Of a stretch of 64,000 bases of DNA, positions 51,486 through 60,485 are shown in pieces. Within the stretch, counting starts at the first letter, position 1, and each line of letters begins with the position of its first letter. The notes under the pieces are model-generated. The model had not been told where the DNA came from, did no database searches, and saw only the letters and a program-made list of their open reading frames with translations. Location: contig DASZAN010000029.1 of NCBI GenBank assembly GCA_035945115.1, positions 37,848 to 101,847 of the forward strand, given 5' to 3'. The DNA comes from DAHUYF01 sp035945115 (lineage in GTDB: Bacteria > Pseudomonadota > Alphaproteobacteria > ATCC43930 > CGMCC-115725). A program made the translations under genes and the position numbers.

Positions 51486-52537
51486 GGCGCCGCCATAGCC
51501 GATCGCTCGGGCGCTGCCAAGGGTTTCGCCCGGGAACGGCCCGGCTTCAAGCGGAGGAAATGCTTCTCGACGAGATGCCAGGAGAGCCACGCGGCCAGCA
51601 TCGCCAGGGGGAGCGCGACCAAGAAGACCTGCCACCACGTGGCTTTGCCGCCCATGGCGTGGATCACCATCGCCTGCACCGGCCAGCCGTAGATGTAGAG
51701 GCCGTAGGAAAGGTCGCCAAAACGCGCGGCGCGCAAGACAGGGAACCGTCGGCAGGTGGCCAGATAGATGGCGAGATAGCCGCCGAAAAGGGGAAAGAGC
51801 GGAATGAACTGGCGAAGCGGAATGCTCGCGGCCAACCCCGCCAGCGCGAGAAGCGCGATCCGTCCGTCGAAAACGGCGCTGCCGCGGAGCTTGTAGAGCA
51901 CCATGCCGATGGCGAAGAAGGCGAGGAGAAAGCCGAAGGTGCCGAGAAAGTCGAGCGCATACCATTGCAGCGCGGCAAGCCCGATCGCCAGCACCAGCAG
52001 CAGGACGCGAAGCCGGAGCAGGTGCAGCATGCCGAGCGCCAGCACCAGTAGATACATCATGAACTCGTAGCGGAGCGTCCAGAGAGAACCGTTGATCTCG
52101 AGCCCCACGGGATTGTCGACGAAGAGCGTGCCGGGAAGTTCGTGAATCCTAAGGTTCAGCAGCGTATTGCCGACGACGTAGCCATAGACCTCGAGCCGCG
52201 CGAAATACTGGGCGAGCGGCAATGTCGTCACCAGCGCGCCGAAGACGAAGGCCGAGACCATGAGCGCCGCGAAGAGCCCGGGAAAGATGCGAAGTGCGCG
52301 CTTCGCCAGATAATCGAGCGGCGAGGCCGTCCGTTCATAGCTTTCCGTGACGAGAAAGCCGCTGATTGCGAAGAAGACGAAGACGCCACAGAGCCCCAAG
52401 ATCGACTGCCGCCCCGTGAGCCAGATGAGCGGCTCCCGCGCCTCGCTTCCCTCGGCGATCAGGAAGGAATGCGAGAAGATGACGGCCACCGCGGCGACGA
52501 GGCGCAGGGCGTCAAAGTTGTTGTCGCGCTCGCTCAT
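51422..52537 (-). CDS. Acyltransferase 3 family membrane protein
   Basis: This 371-aa protein starts ERDNNFDALRLVAAVAVIFS with His in the motif FSHSFLIAEG, the catalytic-type site of the family, and FVFFAISGFLVTESY in helix 2. About ten membrane helices follow, ending near LSWHLVEKHFLRLKP. Members O-acylate surface sugars (O-antigen, exopolysaccharide, Nod factor). The ATG at 52537 is chosen over an upstream Met. The last 22 residues overlap the next gene in another frame and look non-family. It is the gene nearest to the IS110 element, which could have displaced its upstream region. Confidence 0.88.
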   Translation of the reverse strand: MSERDNNFDALRLVAAVAVIFSHSFLIAEGSEAREPLIWLTGRQSILGLCGVFVFFAISGFLVTESYERTASPLDYLAKRALRIFPGLFAALMVSAFVFGALVTTLPLAQYFARLEVYGYVVGNTLLNLRIHELPGTLFVDNPVGLEINGSLWTLRYEFMMYLLVLALGMLHLLRLRVLLLVLAIGLAALQWYALDFLGTFGFLLAFFAIGMVLYKLRGSAVFDGRIALLALAGLAASIPLRQFIPLFPLFGGYLAIYLATCRRFPVLRAARFGDLSYGLYIYGWPVQAMVIHAMGGKATWWQVFLVALPLAMLAAWLSWHLVEKHFLRLKPGRSRAKPLAAPERSAMAAPWPLRFPSAAISRSSTAPSPR

Positions 52538-52686
52538 TGGCGCACCTTCGGGTTGGTGCGTGCGGAGCCGCGTAGCGGCGTAGCATGCGCCAACCCGAGC
52601 GCCCGTCGTGACGGCCAGCGTCGCTTGCCGCTGAACGGCCCGCATGAGACCCGCCGCGCGGCGGGCGCCGGGAGGTTCGAACGGAC

Positions 52687-54019
52687 CACAGGGTGTAGCG
52701 CCAAGCTGTGCAGGCCGGAGCGCCTATCAATGAGCGATCCGCACGATCTCCCGGCTCGGGTCAGGCTATCGCATTTTGGGGGAAATTGGTTATGGGCTAT
52801 TGCGTGGGTTTGGATTGGGGCGGCAGCGCGCATGCCGTCTATGTCATCGATGATGACAGCGGCCGCGTCGTCGAGCATTGGGAGACGCCGCATACGGCCG
52901 ACGGGATCAAGGCCATGCTCCTCCGTCTGGCGCGCCGGGCGCCGCCGGGCGAGATGGCGATTGCCATCGAGCGTCCGTCGGGTTTGCTGGTCGATGCCCT
53001 GATCGAGGCCGGCCATCCCGTCGTGCCGATACATCCCAATGTGGTCAAGGCTTGCCGGCCGCGATACCGAGCCGCCGGCGGCAAAAGCGATCCCGGCGAT
53101 GCTTACATGCTCGCCGACATTCTTCGCACCGACGGCCACCGCTTCCGGCCGCTGCGGCCGTGCTCCGATGAGATCAAAGCCTTGCGCGCGCTCGTGCGCA
53201 CCCGCGACGACCTCGTCACCCAGCGCGTCGCGCTCGCCACCCAGCTGCGCAGCTTGCTCGAGAGCTTCTGGCCCGGCGCCGCCGCTATCTTCGCCGATAT
53301 CGACTCGCCGATCGCACTCGCCTTCCTGCAGCGCTACCCAACGCCGGAAAGTGCCGTCCGCCTCGGCGAGAAGCGCCTCGCCGCCTTCCTCGCACAGCAC
53401 AGCTATTGCGGCCGTCGTTCGCCCGCGGAGCTCCTCGCTCGCCTGCGCACGCCGCCGGCCGGCCGAGCCGGCGAGGCCGAGGCGGAAATGAAAGGCGAAC
53501 TGGTCCGCGCGTTCACCGCCGTCCTCGTCACCATCGCCGAGATCGTCAAGCTCACCGCGCGCGTCGAACATGCCGTCGCGGCGCTGCCGGACGGGAAAAT
53601 CGTCATGTCCTTCCCGCGCACAGGCCGCGTCAACGCCGCCCAAATCCTCACCGAAATCGGCGACGTGCGTGAGCGCTTCCAAACCGAAGACCATCTCGCC
53701 GCCGAAGCCGGTGTCTGTCCCGTCACCCACGCCTCCGGCAAAAGCCGCGGGGTCGTCTTCCGATGGGCCTGCAATCACAGACTCCGCGCGGCTCTTACCT
53801 GCTTCGCAGACAACTCCCGCCACAGCTCGGCTTGGGCCGCCAAAATCTATGCCGCCGCAAGAGCGCGCGGCTGCGATCACCCGCACGCCATCCGTATTCT
53901 CGCGCGCGCCTGGGTGCGCGTCCTCCGGCGCGCTTGGCAGGACCATCTCGCCTACGATCCCGCAAAGCACAAAGCCGCTGCCCAACTCGAAATCGCCGCG
54001 TGAGGTTGACACAGGGTGT
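52687..54019 (+). mobile_element. IS110-family insertion sequence (ends provisional)
   Basis: The decamer CACAGGGTGT occurs once just before (52687-52696) and once just after (54010-54019) the transposase gene in direct orientation, and probably marks the ends or the target-site remnants. The element would be about 1.33 kb with only about 95 bp before the transposase start. IS110 elements carry no long terminal inverted repeats, in agreement. The 52697-52791 stretch could encode part of a bridge RNA. The left boundary might lie further left, to about 52540. Confidence 0.55.
52792..54003 (+). CDS. IS110-family transposase
   Basis: This 403-aa recombinase has an N-terminal RuvC-like DEDD site: Asp8 in VGLDWGG, Glu60 in AIAIERPSG, and Asp100 and Asp103 in KSDPGDAYML. 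The C-terminal Tnp domain includes the catalytic serine, probably Ser315, in THASGKSRG. All catalytic residues are present and the frame is unbroken, so the protein is probably active. The coiled-coil middle (about 130-260) is family-typical. GGGGGAAATTGGTT precedes the ATG at 52792. The family recombines DNA under guidance of a bridge RNA. Confidence 0.93.
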   Translation: MGYCVGLDWGGSAHAVYVIDDDSGRVVEHWETPHTADGIKAMLLRLARRAPPGEMAIAIERPSGLLVDALIEAGHPVVPIHPNVVKACRPRYRAAGGKSDPGDAYMLADILRTDGHRFRPLRPCSDEIKALRALVRTRDDLVTQRVALATQLRSLLESFWPGAAAIFADIDSPIALAFLQRYPTPESAVRLGEKRLAAFLAQHSYCGRRSPAELLARLRTPPAGRAGEAEAEMKGELVRAFTAVLVTIAEIVKLTARVEHAVAALPDGKIVMSFPRTGRVNAAQILTEIGDVRERFQTEDHLAAEAGVCPVTHASGKSRGVVFRWACNHRLRAALTCFADNSRHSSAWAAKIYAAARARGCDHPHAIRILARAWVRVLRRAWQDHLAYDPAKHKAAAQLEIAA

Positions 54020-54092
54020 CTCATGCGTCCCGGAGGCTTGCCATCGCCGCGCAACCCAAACGCTCGCGCGGCGCAAGCATTCCACCCGAGGT

Positions 54093-54701
54093 TCAGCCCG
54101 GTGGCTTCATCGTCACCGAGAACATGACGTTGGGGAGGATCTCGCGGATCGCCGCCCTGAGTGCCGCCTCGTCGGCGGCCGCCGCGGTCGCGAGCGCACG
54201 GCGCGGGTTGCGGCGCAGGATCGTCGCCATGGCGCGACCGCCCGGCGCGGAACGGATGGTGGCGAAGGCACTCGCGGGATCGACGCGATTGAGCGCCTTG
54301 CGCAAGGCCGAGCGCCCGGCATCGCTGTCGAGATCGTGCACCGGGAGCTCCTTGCCGGTCTCCTCGGTCTCCGGCGGCAATTCCGCGTCGACCGCTTCCA
54401 CCGATTGGTGGCGCGCCAGGCGCTGGAAGACCGCCCGGCCTTCGCCGGTATCGATGCGGAATTGCAGCTCCCAAGTCTCGCCGCGTGCCGCCAGCTCCGA
54501 GATGAGCGCGAAGAGGTCGTCACAATCGGAATCATGGCTGCAGGTCAAGAAAGCGAGCCGGCCTTCATGTTGCACGACGCGGTCGTCATCCTGGGCGAAG
54601 CCCAACTCGTCGAGTGCGTTGGTGAGTGCCCGCTCGGACGCGATCAGCAGCGTGCTGACATGCAGCTTGGCGCTCTCGGCTGGGTTGTCGGCGGCATCCA
54701 T
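54093..54701 (-). CDS. Hypothetical protein downstream of ECF sigma factor
   Basis: This 202-aa soluble protein (no signal peptide or membrane helix) begins with LHVSTLLIASERALTNALDE. It has an acidic Cys-containing stretch (TCSHDSDCDDLFALIS), a middle part with DTGEGRAVFQRLARHQS, and a C-terminus rich in Arg/Ala (ATILRRNPRRALATAA). I do not recognise a family. It lies 52 bp downstream of the sigma-factor gene on the same strand, where an anti-sigma factor gene is often found, but it lacks the zinc-binding HxxxCxxC motif or a membrane anchor. The downstream end is near the IS110 element. Confidence 0.6.
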   Translation of the reverse strand: MDAADNPAESAKLHVSTLLIASERALTNALDELGFAQDDDRVVQHEGRLAFLTCSHDSDCDDLFALISELAARGETWELQFRIDTGEGRAVFQRLARHQSVEAVDAELPPETEETGKELPVHDLDSDAGRSALRKALNRVDPASAFATIRSAPGGRAMATILRRNPRRALATAAAADEAALRAAIREILPNVMFSVTMKPPG

Positions 54702-54752
54702 GGCACCCACTTAAGCCCGCCCCCGCGCCAAGCACAAGCCAGGCACCGCCGG

Positions 54753-55316
54753 TTAGCGAAGCGCCCCGTTGCCCTCTTTGCCCTCCCGCCGGTACCAAGC
54801 TTCCTTGAGGAGGCCGCGCGCGCGGGCGAGTCGCGACATGACGGTGCCGATGGGCACGCCCAAGACCTCGCTCATGTCGCGGTACGCGAGGTCCTCCACT
54901 TCGCGCAGGATGAGGACCTCGCGAAACAGCGGCGGCAACTGCTCGATGAGCTCATTGAGCAGCGCCGCGTCGCGCTGGCGCCCGACCAGGGCTTCGGGGT
55001 CGAGCAGGGGCTCGCCCCCCAGTCCCGCGGCGCTCTCCACCGCCGCTTCGTTTTCGGGCGAGATGGGCGTCACTTTCGCTGAACGGTTGCGCTCCAGCCA
55101 ACGATAGCAGGTGTTCCGGACGATCATCAGAAGCCAGGCGCGTGGGTTCTCGCCGCGATACCCATCGAAATAGGTGAGAGCGCGCAGGAGCGCCTCCTGC
55201 ACCACGTCGGCTGCGTCGGCATCATTGCGCGTCAGCCAGCGCGCGAGATTGTAGGCGGCATCGAGATGCGGCAGCGCCACCTCTTCAAAGCGCTGATGCG
55301 TCTTGTCTCCAGCCAA
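54753..55316 (-). CDS. RNA polymerase sigma factor, ECF subfamily
   Basis: This 187-aa ECF sigma factor has region 2 (YNLARWLTRNDADAADVVQE, then ALLRALTYFDGYRGENPRAW) and region 4 (EQLPPLFREVLILREVEDLA, then YRDMSEVLGVPIGTVMSRLARA). The linker is normal. It starts at an ATG at 55316 with GCTGGAGAC upstream. It directs RNA polymerase to a small stress regulon. No typical anti-sigma gene follows, only an unknown gene, so its control is unclear. It is divergent from another unknown protein gene. Confidence 0.93.
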   Translation of the reverse strand: MAGDKTHQRFEEVALPHLDAAYNLARWLTRNDADAADVVQEALLRALTYFDGYRGENPRAWLLMIVRNTCYRWLERNRSAKVTPISPENEAAVESAAGLGGEPLLDPEALVGRQRDAALLNELIEQLPPLFREVLILREVEDLAYRDMSEVLGVPIGTVMSRLARARGLLKEAWYRREGKEGNGALR

Positions 55317-55440
55317 GCTGGCCCCCCAGTTGGCCGATCGGCCATGACCAAGACTCTTCGAGGCGCAATCTTATTTCCCGCGCACGGCGATGAAAACGGC
55401 TATCGCCAGGGCCTAGCACTCTTTTCATCGTTATCCCGCT

Positions 55441-56397
55441 GTGAGCGAAATCGATCATGATCACCGTAGCGTGATTTTCCGGTTGAGGGCGACCGCCATA
55501 ACCTCACCCCTTAGGATCATGGGTTCGGATGCGATCGTGCTGCCGGCAATGGTAATCGACGATCGGGGTGAGGTTTGGGCGCTTGGTGCGCCAGAACTCC
55601 GCGCCCATCTGCCGCACGCAGCGGGCGAGGAGGACGTCGCCGCTTATGTGGTTCGCCACCACGGCTTTGTCCTCCTTCGGCAGCAAGGGCGTCGGTTGCG
55701 CGCGGTGATGCGCCCGGCGATGGTGAAGCCGGCGACGCTGATCTCGCTCTATTATTGCCTCATCGATCGCCGGCCGGAGCAGATCGTGCTGTCGCGACTC
55801 GATGGCGAGCACGGTTGGCACGAAGTCTTCGACGACTTCGCAGAGTTCGCCGCCACCGTCGAGCGTGCGGTCGAGGACGAAAACCTGCAGCGATATCGGC
55901 CGCTCTATGCGGCGTCGTCCCGCCCGCTCGGCCATCTCGGCCGCCCCCGTTATTCGCGGTTTGCACCACTGATCTCGCTTTGGCATGCACGCCACGGTCG
56001 GCTGCCCGGCGACCTTGCGAAGGAGGTGCTGCGCTGCGGGGTTCACGCGCGGTCGTGCCTGCTGCGCAATCCCACCGGCAGCAGTCGGCTCATCTTCGAG
56101 CACATGGGCGCCGGCTATTCCTTCTTCGGCGAGGCCTGCCTCTCGTTCCTGCTCATCGGTCGTGACCTCCAGACGCTCCCCGATCGCGGCTTGGCCGAAT
56201 GGGCGGCGCCCAGCTACCACGAGTGCCTCGCCGACGAGAAGCCGCGGCTTCAGGTGGTCAGCGCGGTGATCGAGCAGCCGCGCGGCGATCGCTATTGGAG
56301 CTACTATGATCGCCTCCTGCTACCCTGGCGCAACCGGGACGGCACCGCGTTCGTCCTCAGCGTCGCTGAAGTGCGTCGACGCGCCCTCGCCGCCTAG
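55441..56397 (+). CDS. Hypothetical protein (possible PAS-like C-terminal domain)
   Basis: This 318-aa protein has no signal peptide or membrane helix. It contains segments such as ISLYYCLIDRRPEQIVLSRL, LISLWHARHGRLPGDLAKEV, and FEHMGAGYSFFGEACLSFLL. A C-terminal part (PSYHECLADEKPRLQVVSAV, later YYDRLLLPWRNRDGT) looks like the sensory PAS-type proteins of alphaproteobacteria that begin with a WHARHG-type segment. The start is uncertain: a GTG at 55441 without ribosome-binding site, or the ATG at 55519 after TTAGGATC, which would give 292 aa. The gene is divergent from the ECF sigma factor. Function unknown. Confidence 0.65.
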   Translation: MSEIDHDHRSVIFRLRATAITSPLRIMGSDAIVLPAMVIDDRGEVWALGAPELRAHLPHAAGEEDVAAYVVRHHGFVLLRQQGRRLRAVMRPAMVKPATLISLYYCLIDRRPEQIVLSRLDGEHGWHEVFDDFAEFAATVERAVEDENLQRYRPLYAASSRPLGHLGRPRYSRFAPLISLWHARHGRLPGDLAKEVLRCGVHARSCLLRNPTGSSRLIFEHMGAGYSFFGEACLSFLLIGRDLQTLPDRGLAEWAAPSYHECLADEKPRLQVVSAVIEQPRGDRYWSYYDRLLLPWRNRDGTAFVLSVAEVRRRALAA

Positions 56398-56405
56398 GCT
56401 CGGCT

Positions 56406-57677
56406 CTACCCGCCCGCGGGCGCAAGCACAGGCGGGGCGGCGCCGCGCGAGCGCGCCCCGACCCGCAACACCAAGAGCGCCGCGGCAAAGCACAGAAGGC
56501 CGGCGCCGATGAAGGCGCCGACATAGTCGCCGAACAGCGTGCGCACCAGGCCGCTCCCGTAAGCGGCGGCGGCCGAGCCAAGCTGATGCGTGACCGTCTC
56601 CGCGCCAAACGCATTGGCGGTGAGTTTCACCGTCGGCGGCACGGTGGCAATCCAGTCGAGGCCATAGAAGAGGCCGAAGAGCGACAAACCCCAGAGCGAG
56701 AAATCGAAGGCGTAGGGCAGGAAGAGCAGCGAAAGCCCGCGCAGCGCGTAGTACCAAAAGAGAAGGTGACGGCTGTCGAAGCGATCGGACAGCCAGCCCG
56801 AGAGCGTCGTGCCGATGAAATTGCACACTCCCATCGCCGCGAGCAGGCCGGCGGCACTCGCTTCGGCGAGGCCATGATCGACGCAGGCGGCGATGAAATG
56901 CGTGCCGATGAGGCCGATGGTGCTGGCCCCGCACACGAAGAAGCTTGCCGAGAGCAGCCAGAAATCGCGCGACACCACGCCACGGCCGAGCGCGGAGAGC
57001 GTCAGCGCGAAGGGGTTGGCTCGTAGCGATCGCGGTGCCGGATCAAGCGCGCCGCCGGCCTCGCCATAGGCGCGGAGCCCGACATCGCGGGGCCGGTCGC
57101 GCATGAACAAGATCACCAGCGGCAATGGCACTAGCGCAAGCGCGCAGGCGAACCAGATCGCGTGTCGCCAACCGGTGTCGGCCGAAAGCTCGGCCAGCAG
57201 CGGCATGAAGATGAGCTGGCCCGCGGCGCTGCTCGCCGTGAGGAGCCCCATCACCAGGCCGCGCTGCGCCACGAACCAGCGGCCGGCAACGATTGCCCCC
57301 AGCACCATCGCCGTCATGCCAGTGCCGCAGCCGACCAGCACGCCCCAAAGCAGCAGCAGCTGCCAGGCGGCGTTGATCAATGGAGTGAGGCCGAAGCCGA
57401 TATCGAACATGATGACCGCCGTCAGCATGACGGCGCGGAGACCGAAGCGCTCGATGAAGCCGGCCGAGAAGGGCCCGACAAGCCCGTAGAGCAGCAAGCC
57501 GATCGAGATCGGAAGAGCCAAAGTGGCACGGCTCCAGCCGAAATCGTGCTCCAAAGGGACGAGGAGAACGCCGGGGGCCGAGCGGATGCCCGCCGTCACC
57601 AGCAGGGTCATAAAGCTGATAGCGACGACGATCCAGGCGTAATGTAGCCGCGACTGGGCGCCGGCGCTTGCGCGCAT
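56406..57677 (-). CDS. MFS transporter (monocarboxylate/oxalate-formate-antiporter-like)
   Basis: This 423-aa protein has 12 membrane helices, starting LHYAWIVVAISFMTLLVTAG, then FGWSRATLALPISIGLLLYG, GMTAMVLGAIVAGRWFVAQR and GLVMGLLTASSAAGQLIFMP. It matches the MCT/OFA-like MFS subgroup that carries small organic acids, with MFS motif A-like GFIERFGLRAVML in loop 2-3. The C-terminal ends APAGG. The start at 57677 avoids a 40-residue Arg-rich, non-family extension. It is convergent with the previous gene (8 bp between stops). Confidence 0.87.
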   Translation of the reverse strand: MRASAGAQSRLHYAWIVVAISFMTLLVTAGIRSAPGVLLVPLEHDFGWSRATLALPISIGLLLYGLVGPFSAGFIERFGLRAVMLTAVIMFDIGFGLTPLINAAWQLLLLWGVLVGCGTGMTAMVLGAIVAGRWFVAQRGLVMGLLTASSAAGQLIFMPLLAELSADTGWRHAIWFACALALVPLPLVILFMRDRPRDVGLRAYGEAGGALDPAPRSLRANPFALTLSALGRGVVSRDFWLLSASFFVCGASTIGLIGTHFIAACVDHGLAEASAAGLLAAMGVCNFIGTTLSGWLSDRFDSRHLLFWYYALRGLSLLFLPYAFDFSLWGLSLFGLFYGLDWIATVPPTVKLTANAFGAETVTHQLGSAAAAYGSGLVRTLFGDYVGAFIGAGLLCFAAALLVLRVGARSRGAAPPVLAPAGG

Positions 57678-57842
57678 TCTTGCGATCCGTCCCGAACGGC
57701 GAGATGCCGTCCGGCGATTATGCGCACGCGCCCGCCGGCGCCAAGCGCGGCGGGCGCATGGCTGGGATGCCCCTCCCAGGCAAGGGCCGCACGGCACACG
57801 CGCCCGACGGGGCGGCTCGGCCGTGGCAGCGGTGCGCGGCTA

Positions 57843-58250
57843 CTAGGCGAAGAGCCGGCGCAGCTGTGTCAGCGGCTTCAACGATCCGAGCCAGGTCGTG
57901 CTCGATGCAGCGGGCGCGGCCGGACGCCCGGTGACGCCGTTCAGCACGTTCTCGCGCGCTTGCTGCAGCACGCGAACCACGAGCCCGTGGGTGGTCAGCG
58001 GGTGATCGTTGAACATCTCGATCCGCAGGTAGTCGCGGCCGGTAACCTGCTTGATCGCCAGCAGGATCGGCTCCTTGAGGGCGATCGTCGCATCGGCCGC
58101 CATCATGGCGCCCAAGATGCAGCGCCGCCCGTCATAGGACCGCAGTTGCTGTTTGCACCAGCGGTCCTCGCGGGCCAGCAGATCGATGACTTTGTCCATC
58201 TTGTCGAGGGCCTCAATGCGGCCTTCGTAGCCGGTACCGTCGAAGGGCAT
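57843..58250 (-). CDS. Hypothetical protein (DUF6197-like)
   Basis: This 135-aa protein contains EDRWCKQQLRSYDGRRCILG (with the RWC and CxLGA spacing seen in DUF6197-type proteins), then IEMFNDHPLTTHGLVVRVLQ and QARENVLNG. It has no signal or membrane part. The ATG at 58250 follows GAGGAAAGAGCT. Such short proteins are common next to or within accessory regions, and no activity is known. The family link is tentative. Confidence 0.6.
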   Translation of the reverse strand: MPFDGTGYEGRIEALDKMDKVIDLLAREDRWCKQQLRSYDGRRCILGAMMAADATIALKEPILLAIKQVTGRDYLRIEMFNDHPLTTHGLVVRVLQQARENVLNGVTGRPAAPAASSTTWLGSLKPLTQLRRLFA

Positions 58251-58407
58251 AGCTCTTTCCTCACTGAGCGTGCAGCCCCGGCGCCATTGTGGCCGGTGCT
58301 CATAGAACCAACGGACAGAACGGAACAAAGTTCGCCGGGATCAACCGCCGCAAGTTTGCCACAGGGGGGTGTGGCGCGTCCGGCCGTCCGCCGGATGCGT
58401 CCCTAGC

Positions 58408-60306
58408 TCAGATCTCGATCTGGCCGCCCAGCTCGATGACGCGGTTGGTGGGAATGCGAAAGAACTCGGTTGCGTCGAGCATCGTATTGGACATGAAGAT
58501 AAAAAGACCCTTGCGCCAACGCGCGAAGGCGCTGCGGTGGCCGGCCACGATCTTCTCGCGGCCGACGAAGAAGGATGTCTCCAGCAGATTGAAATGAAAT
58601 TGCATGGCGCGGCATTGCGCCAACGCCCGCGGGATGTTGGGCTGATCCATGAAGCCGTAACGAATGAGCACGGTGTGGATGTTCTGATCGTAGTGGCGGA
58701 TCTCCAGGCGCTGCTCCTCGGCAACATGCGGGATGTCCTCGGTTTGCACGGTCATCAGCACGACCCGCTCGTGCAGTACCTTGTTGTGCTTGAGGTTGTG
58801 GAGTAAGGCGTTGGGGATCTTGTTGATATTCCCGGTCATGAAGACCGCCGTTCCCGGCACCCGCGGCGGATGGTCGGGCCGGATGCTGGCGATGAAGGTC
58901 TCGAGCGGCAGGGCGTCGCGCTCGCGCTCGTGGACGAGATGCTGGCGGCCAGTGCGCCAGGTGGTCATCGTCAGATAGACGATGGCGGCGACCGCCAGCG
59001 GAAACCAGCCGCCTTGCTCGATCTTGAGCATGTTGGCGCTGAAGAAGGCGAGATCGACGGCGAGGAAGAAGCCGAAGAGCGCCGCCGCGAGCGCCGGGTT
59101 CCAGTGACGCACGCTGTACATGTAGACGAGCGCCAGCGCGGTGGTGATGCTCATGGTGCCGGTGACGGCGATGCCGTAAGCGGTGCCGAGATTGTCCGAG
59201 GTGCGGAATCCGATCACCAGGGCGATGACCGCCACCATCAGCATCACGTTCACCTTGGGCACGAAGATCTGCCCGATCTCTTGCTCCGAGGTGTGGCGCA
59301 GCTCGAGCCGCGGTAGGTAACCCAGCTGTACCGCTTGGCGCGTCATCGAGAAGGCGCCGGAGATGACCGCCTGGGATGCGATGATGGTGGCGGCCGAGGC
59401 GAGCACCACCAGCGGATAAAGCGCCCAGTCCGAACGCGGGGCCAGGAGGAAGAAGGGATTTTCGAGCGCTTCGGGCGAATTCAGCAGCAGCGCGCCTTGC
59501 CCGAAATAGTTCAAAAGGAGCGCGGGGAAGACAAAATAGAGCCACGCCTGGCGGATGGGGCTGGCGCCAAAATGTCCCATGTCCGCGTAGAGTGCTTCCG
59601 AGCCCGTCACCGCCAGCACGACGGCGCCGAGCAGCAGGAATCCGCGCCAGGGATCGGCGACGAAGAAGCTCAGCCCGTAGTACGGATTGACCGCGAGAAG
59701 GACGCGCGGCGCGCCGATGATGCCTTGAACCCCGAGCACGGCGATGACGATGAACCAGAGCGCCGTCACCGGGCCGAACAGCCCGCCGACGCGACCCGTC
59801 CCGCCGCGCTGCATGAGAAACAGCGCCACGAGAAGGGCGATTGTGATGGGAATGACATACGGCTCGAAAAGCGGGGTCGCCACTTTGAGGCCTTCGACCG
59901 CGCTCAGCACCGAGATCGCCGGAGTGATCACGCCGTCGCCATAGAAGAGGGCAGCGCCGACCAGGCCCGCGGCCAAGATGAGGGCGTGTGCCCGCGAATG
60001 CGGGCTGCTCCCGCGCAGCGCCAGCGCGGTCAAAGCGAGAATGCCGCCTTCGCCGCGATTGCTCGCGCGCATGATGACGATGACGTACTTGAGGGTGACG
60101 ACGATGAAGAGCGACCAGAAGATCAGCGAGAGAATGCCGAACACCCCGGCCTCGCTGACGCCGCCTACCTCGGTGAAGCACTGGCGAATGGTGTAGAGCG
60201 GCGAGGTGCCGATATCGCCATAGACAACGCCCAGTGCGCCGACGAGCAGATTTTGCTGCGCCTTTTGGCGCGCCGATGGTGCGCCGTTGAGCGTGGTATG
60301 CGCCAT
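58408..60306 (-). CDS. kup: Low-affinity potassium transporter Kup
   Basis: This 632-aa protein has the KUP/HAK signature LGALGVVYGDIGTSPLYTIR at the N-terminus, about 12 membrane helices (SLIFWSLFIVVTLKYVIVIM, GEGGILALTALAL, FYGDGVITPAISVLSAVEGL), and a C-terminal cytoplasmic part with FMTGNINKIPNALLHNLKHN and ending VIELGGQIEI. It imports K+ with protons. Length and motifs are normal. It stands alone, with a 179-bp space upstream in which I see no regulatory element. Confidence 0.96.
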   Translation of the reverse strand: MAHTTLNGAPSARQKAQQNLLVGALGVVYGDIGTSPLYTIRQCFTEVGGVSEAGVFGILSLIFWSLFIVVTLKYVIVIMRASNRGEGGILALTALALRGSSPHSRAHALILAAGLVGAALFYGDGVITPAISVLSAVEGLKVATPLFEPYVIPITIALLVALFLMQRGGTGRVGGLFGPVTALWFIVIAVLGVQGIIGAPRVLLAVNPYYGLSFFVADPWRGFLLLGAVVLAVTGSEALYADMGHFGASPIRQAWLYFVFPALLLNYFGQGALLLNSPEALENPFFLLAPRSDWALYPLVVLASAATIIASQAVISGAFSMTRQAVQLGYLPRLELRHTSEQEIGQIFVPKVNVMLMVAVIALVIGFRTSDNLGTAYGIAVTGTMSITTALALVYMYSVRHWNPALAAALFGFFLAVDLAFFSANMLKIEQGGWFPLAVAAIVYLTMTTWRTGRQHLVHERERDALPLETFIASIRPDHPPRVPGTAVFMTGNINKIPNALLHNLKHNKVLHERVVLMTVQTEDIPHVAEEQRLEIRHYDQNIHTVLIRYGFMDQPNIPRALAQCRAMQFHFNLLETSFFVGREKIVAGHRSAFARWRKGLFIFMSNTMLDATEFFRIPTNRVIELGGQIEI

Positions 60307-60485
60307 TGGTCCCCTGGATCTATCCCCGACGCGCTCGAGCCACGATCCGCCACGCCGCAGCGGGTGGGTCGGCCGCGGCGGCGGACATTAGGGCCATCGA
60401 CGAGCGAACGCCATACCTGCTCGTCGCGTGCCTCTGCCCCGATTTGAAAGATCGCGTTCGCCTTATGGTTGCGTGACGGTTTCGT

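Noticed and set aside
52670..52700. tRNA-like GGTTCGAA segment near the IS110 left flank
   Set aside because: No T-stem pairing, anticodon arm or acceptor stem around it.
52534..54474. Minus-strand open frame of 646 codons across the IS110 element
   Set aside because: Shadow of the transposase gene; no family features.
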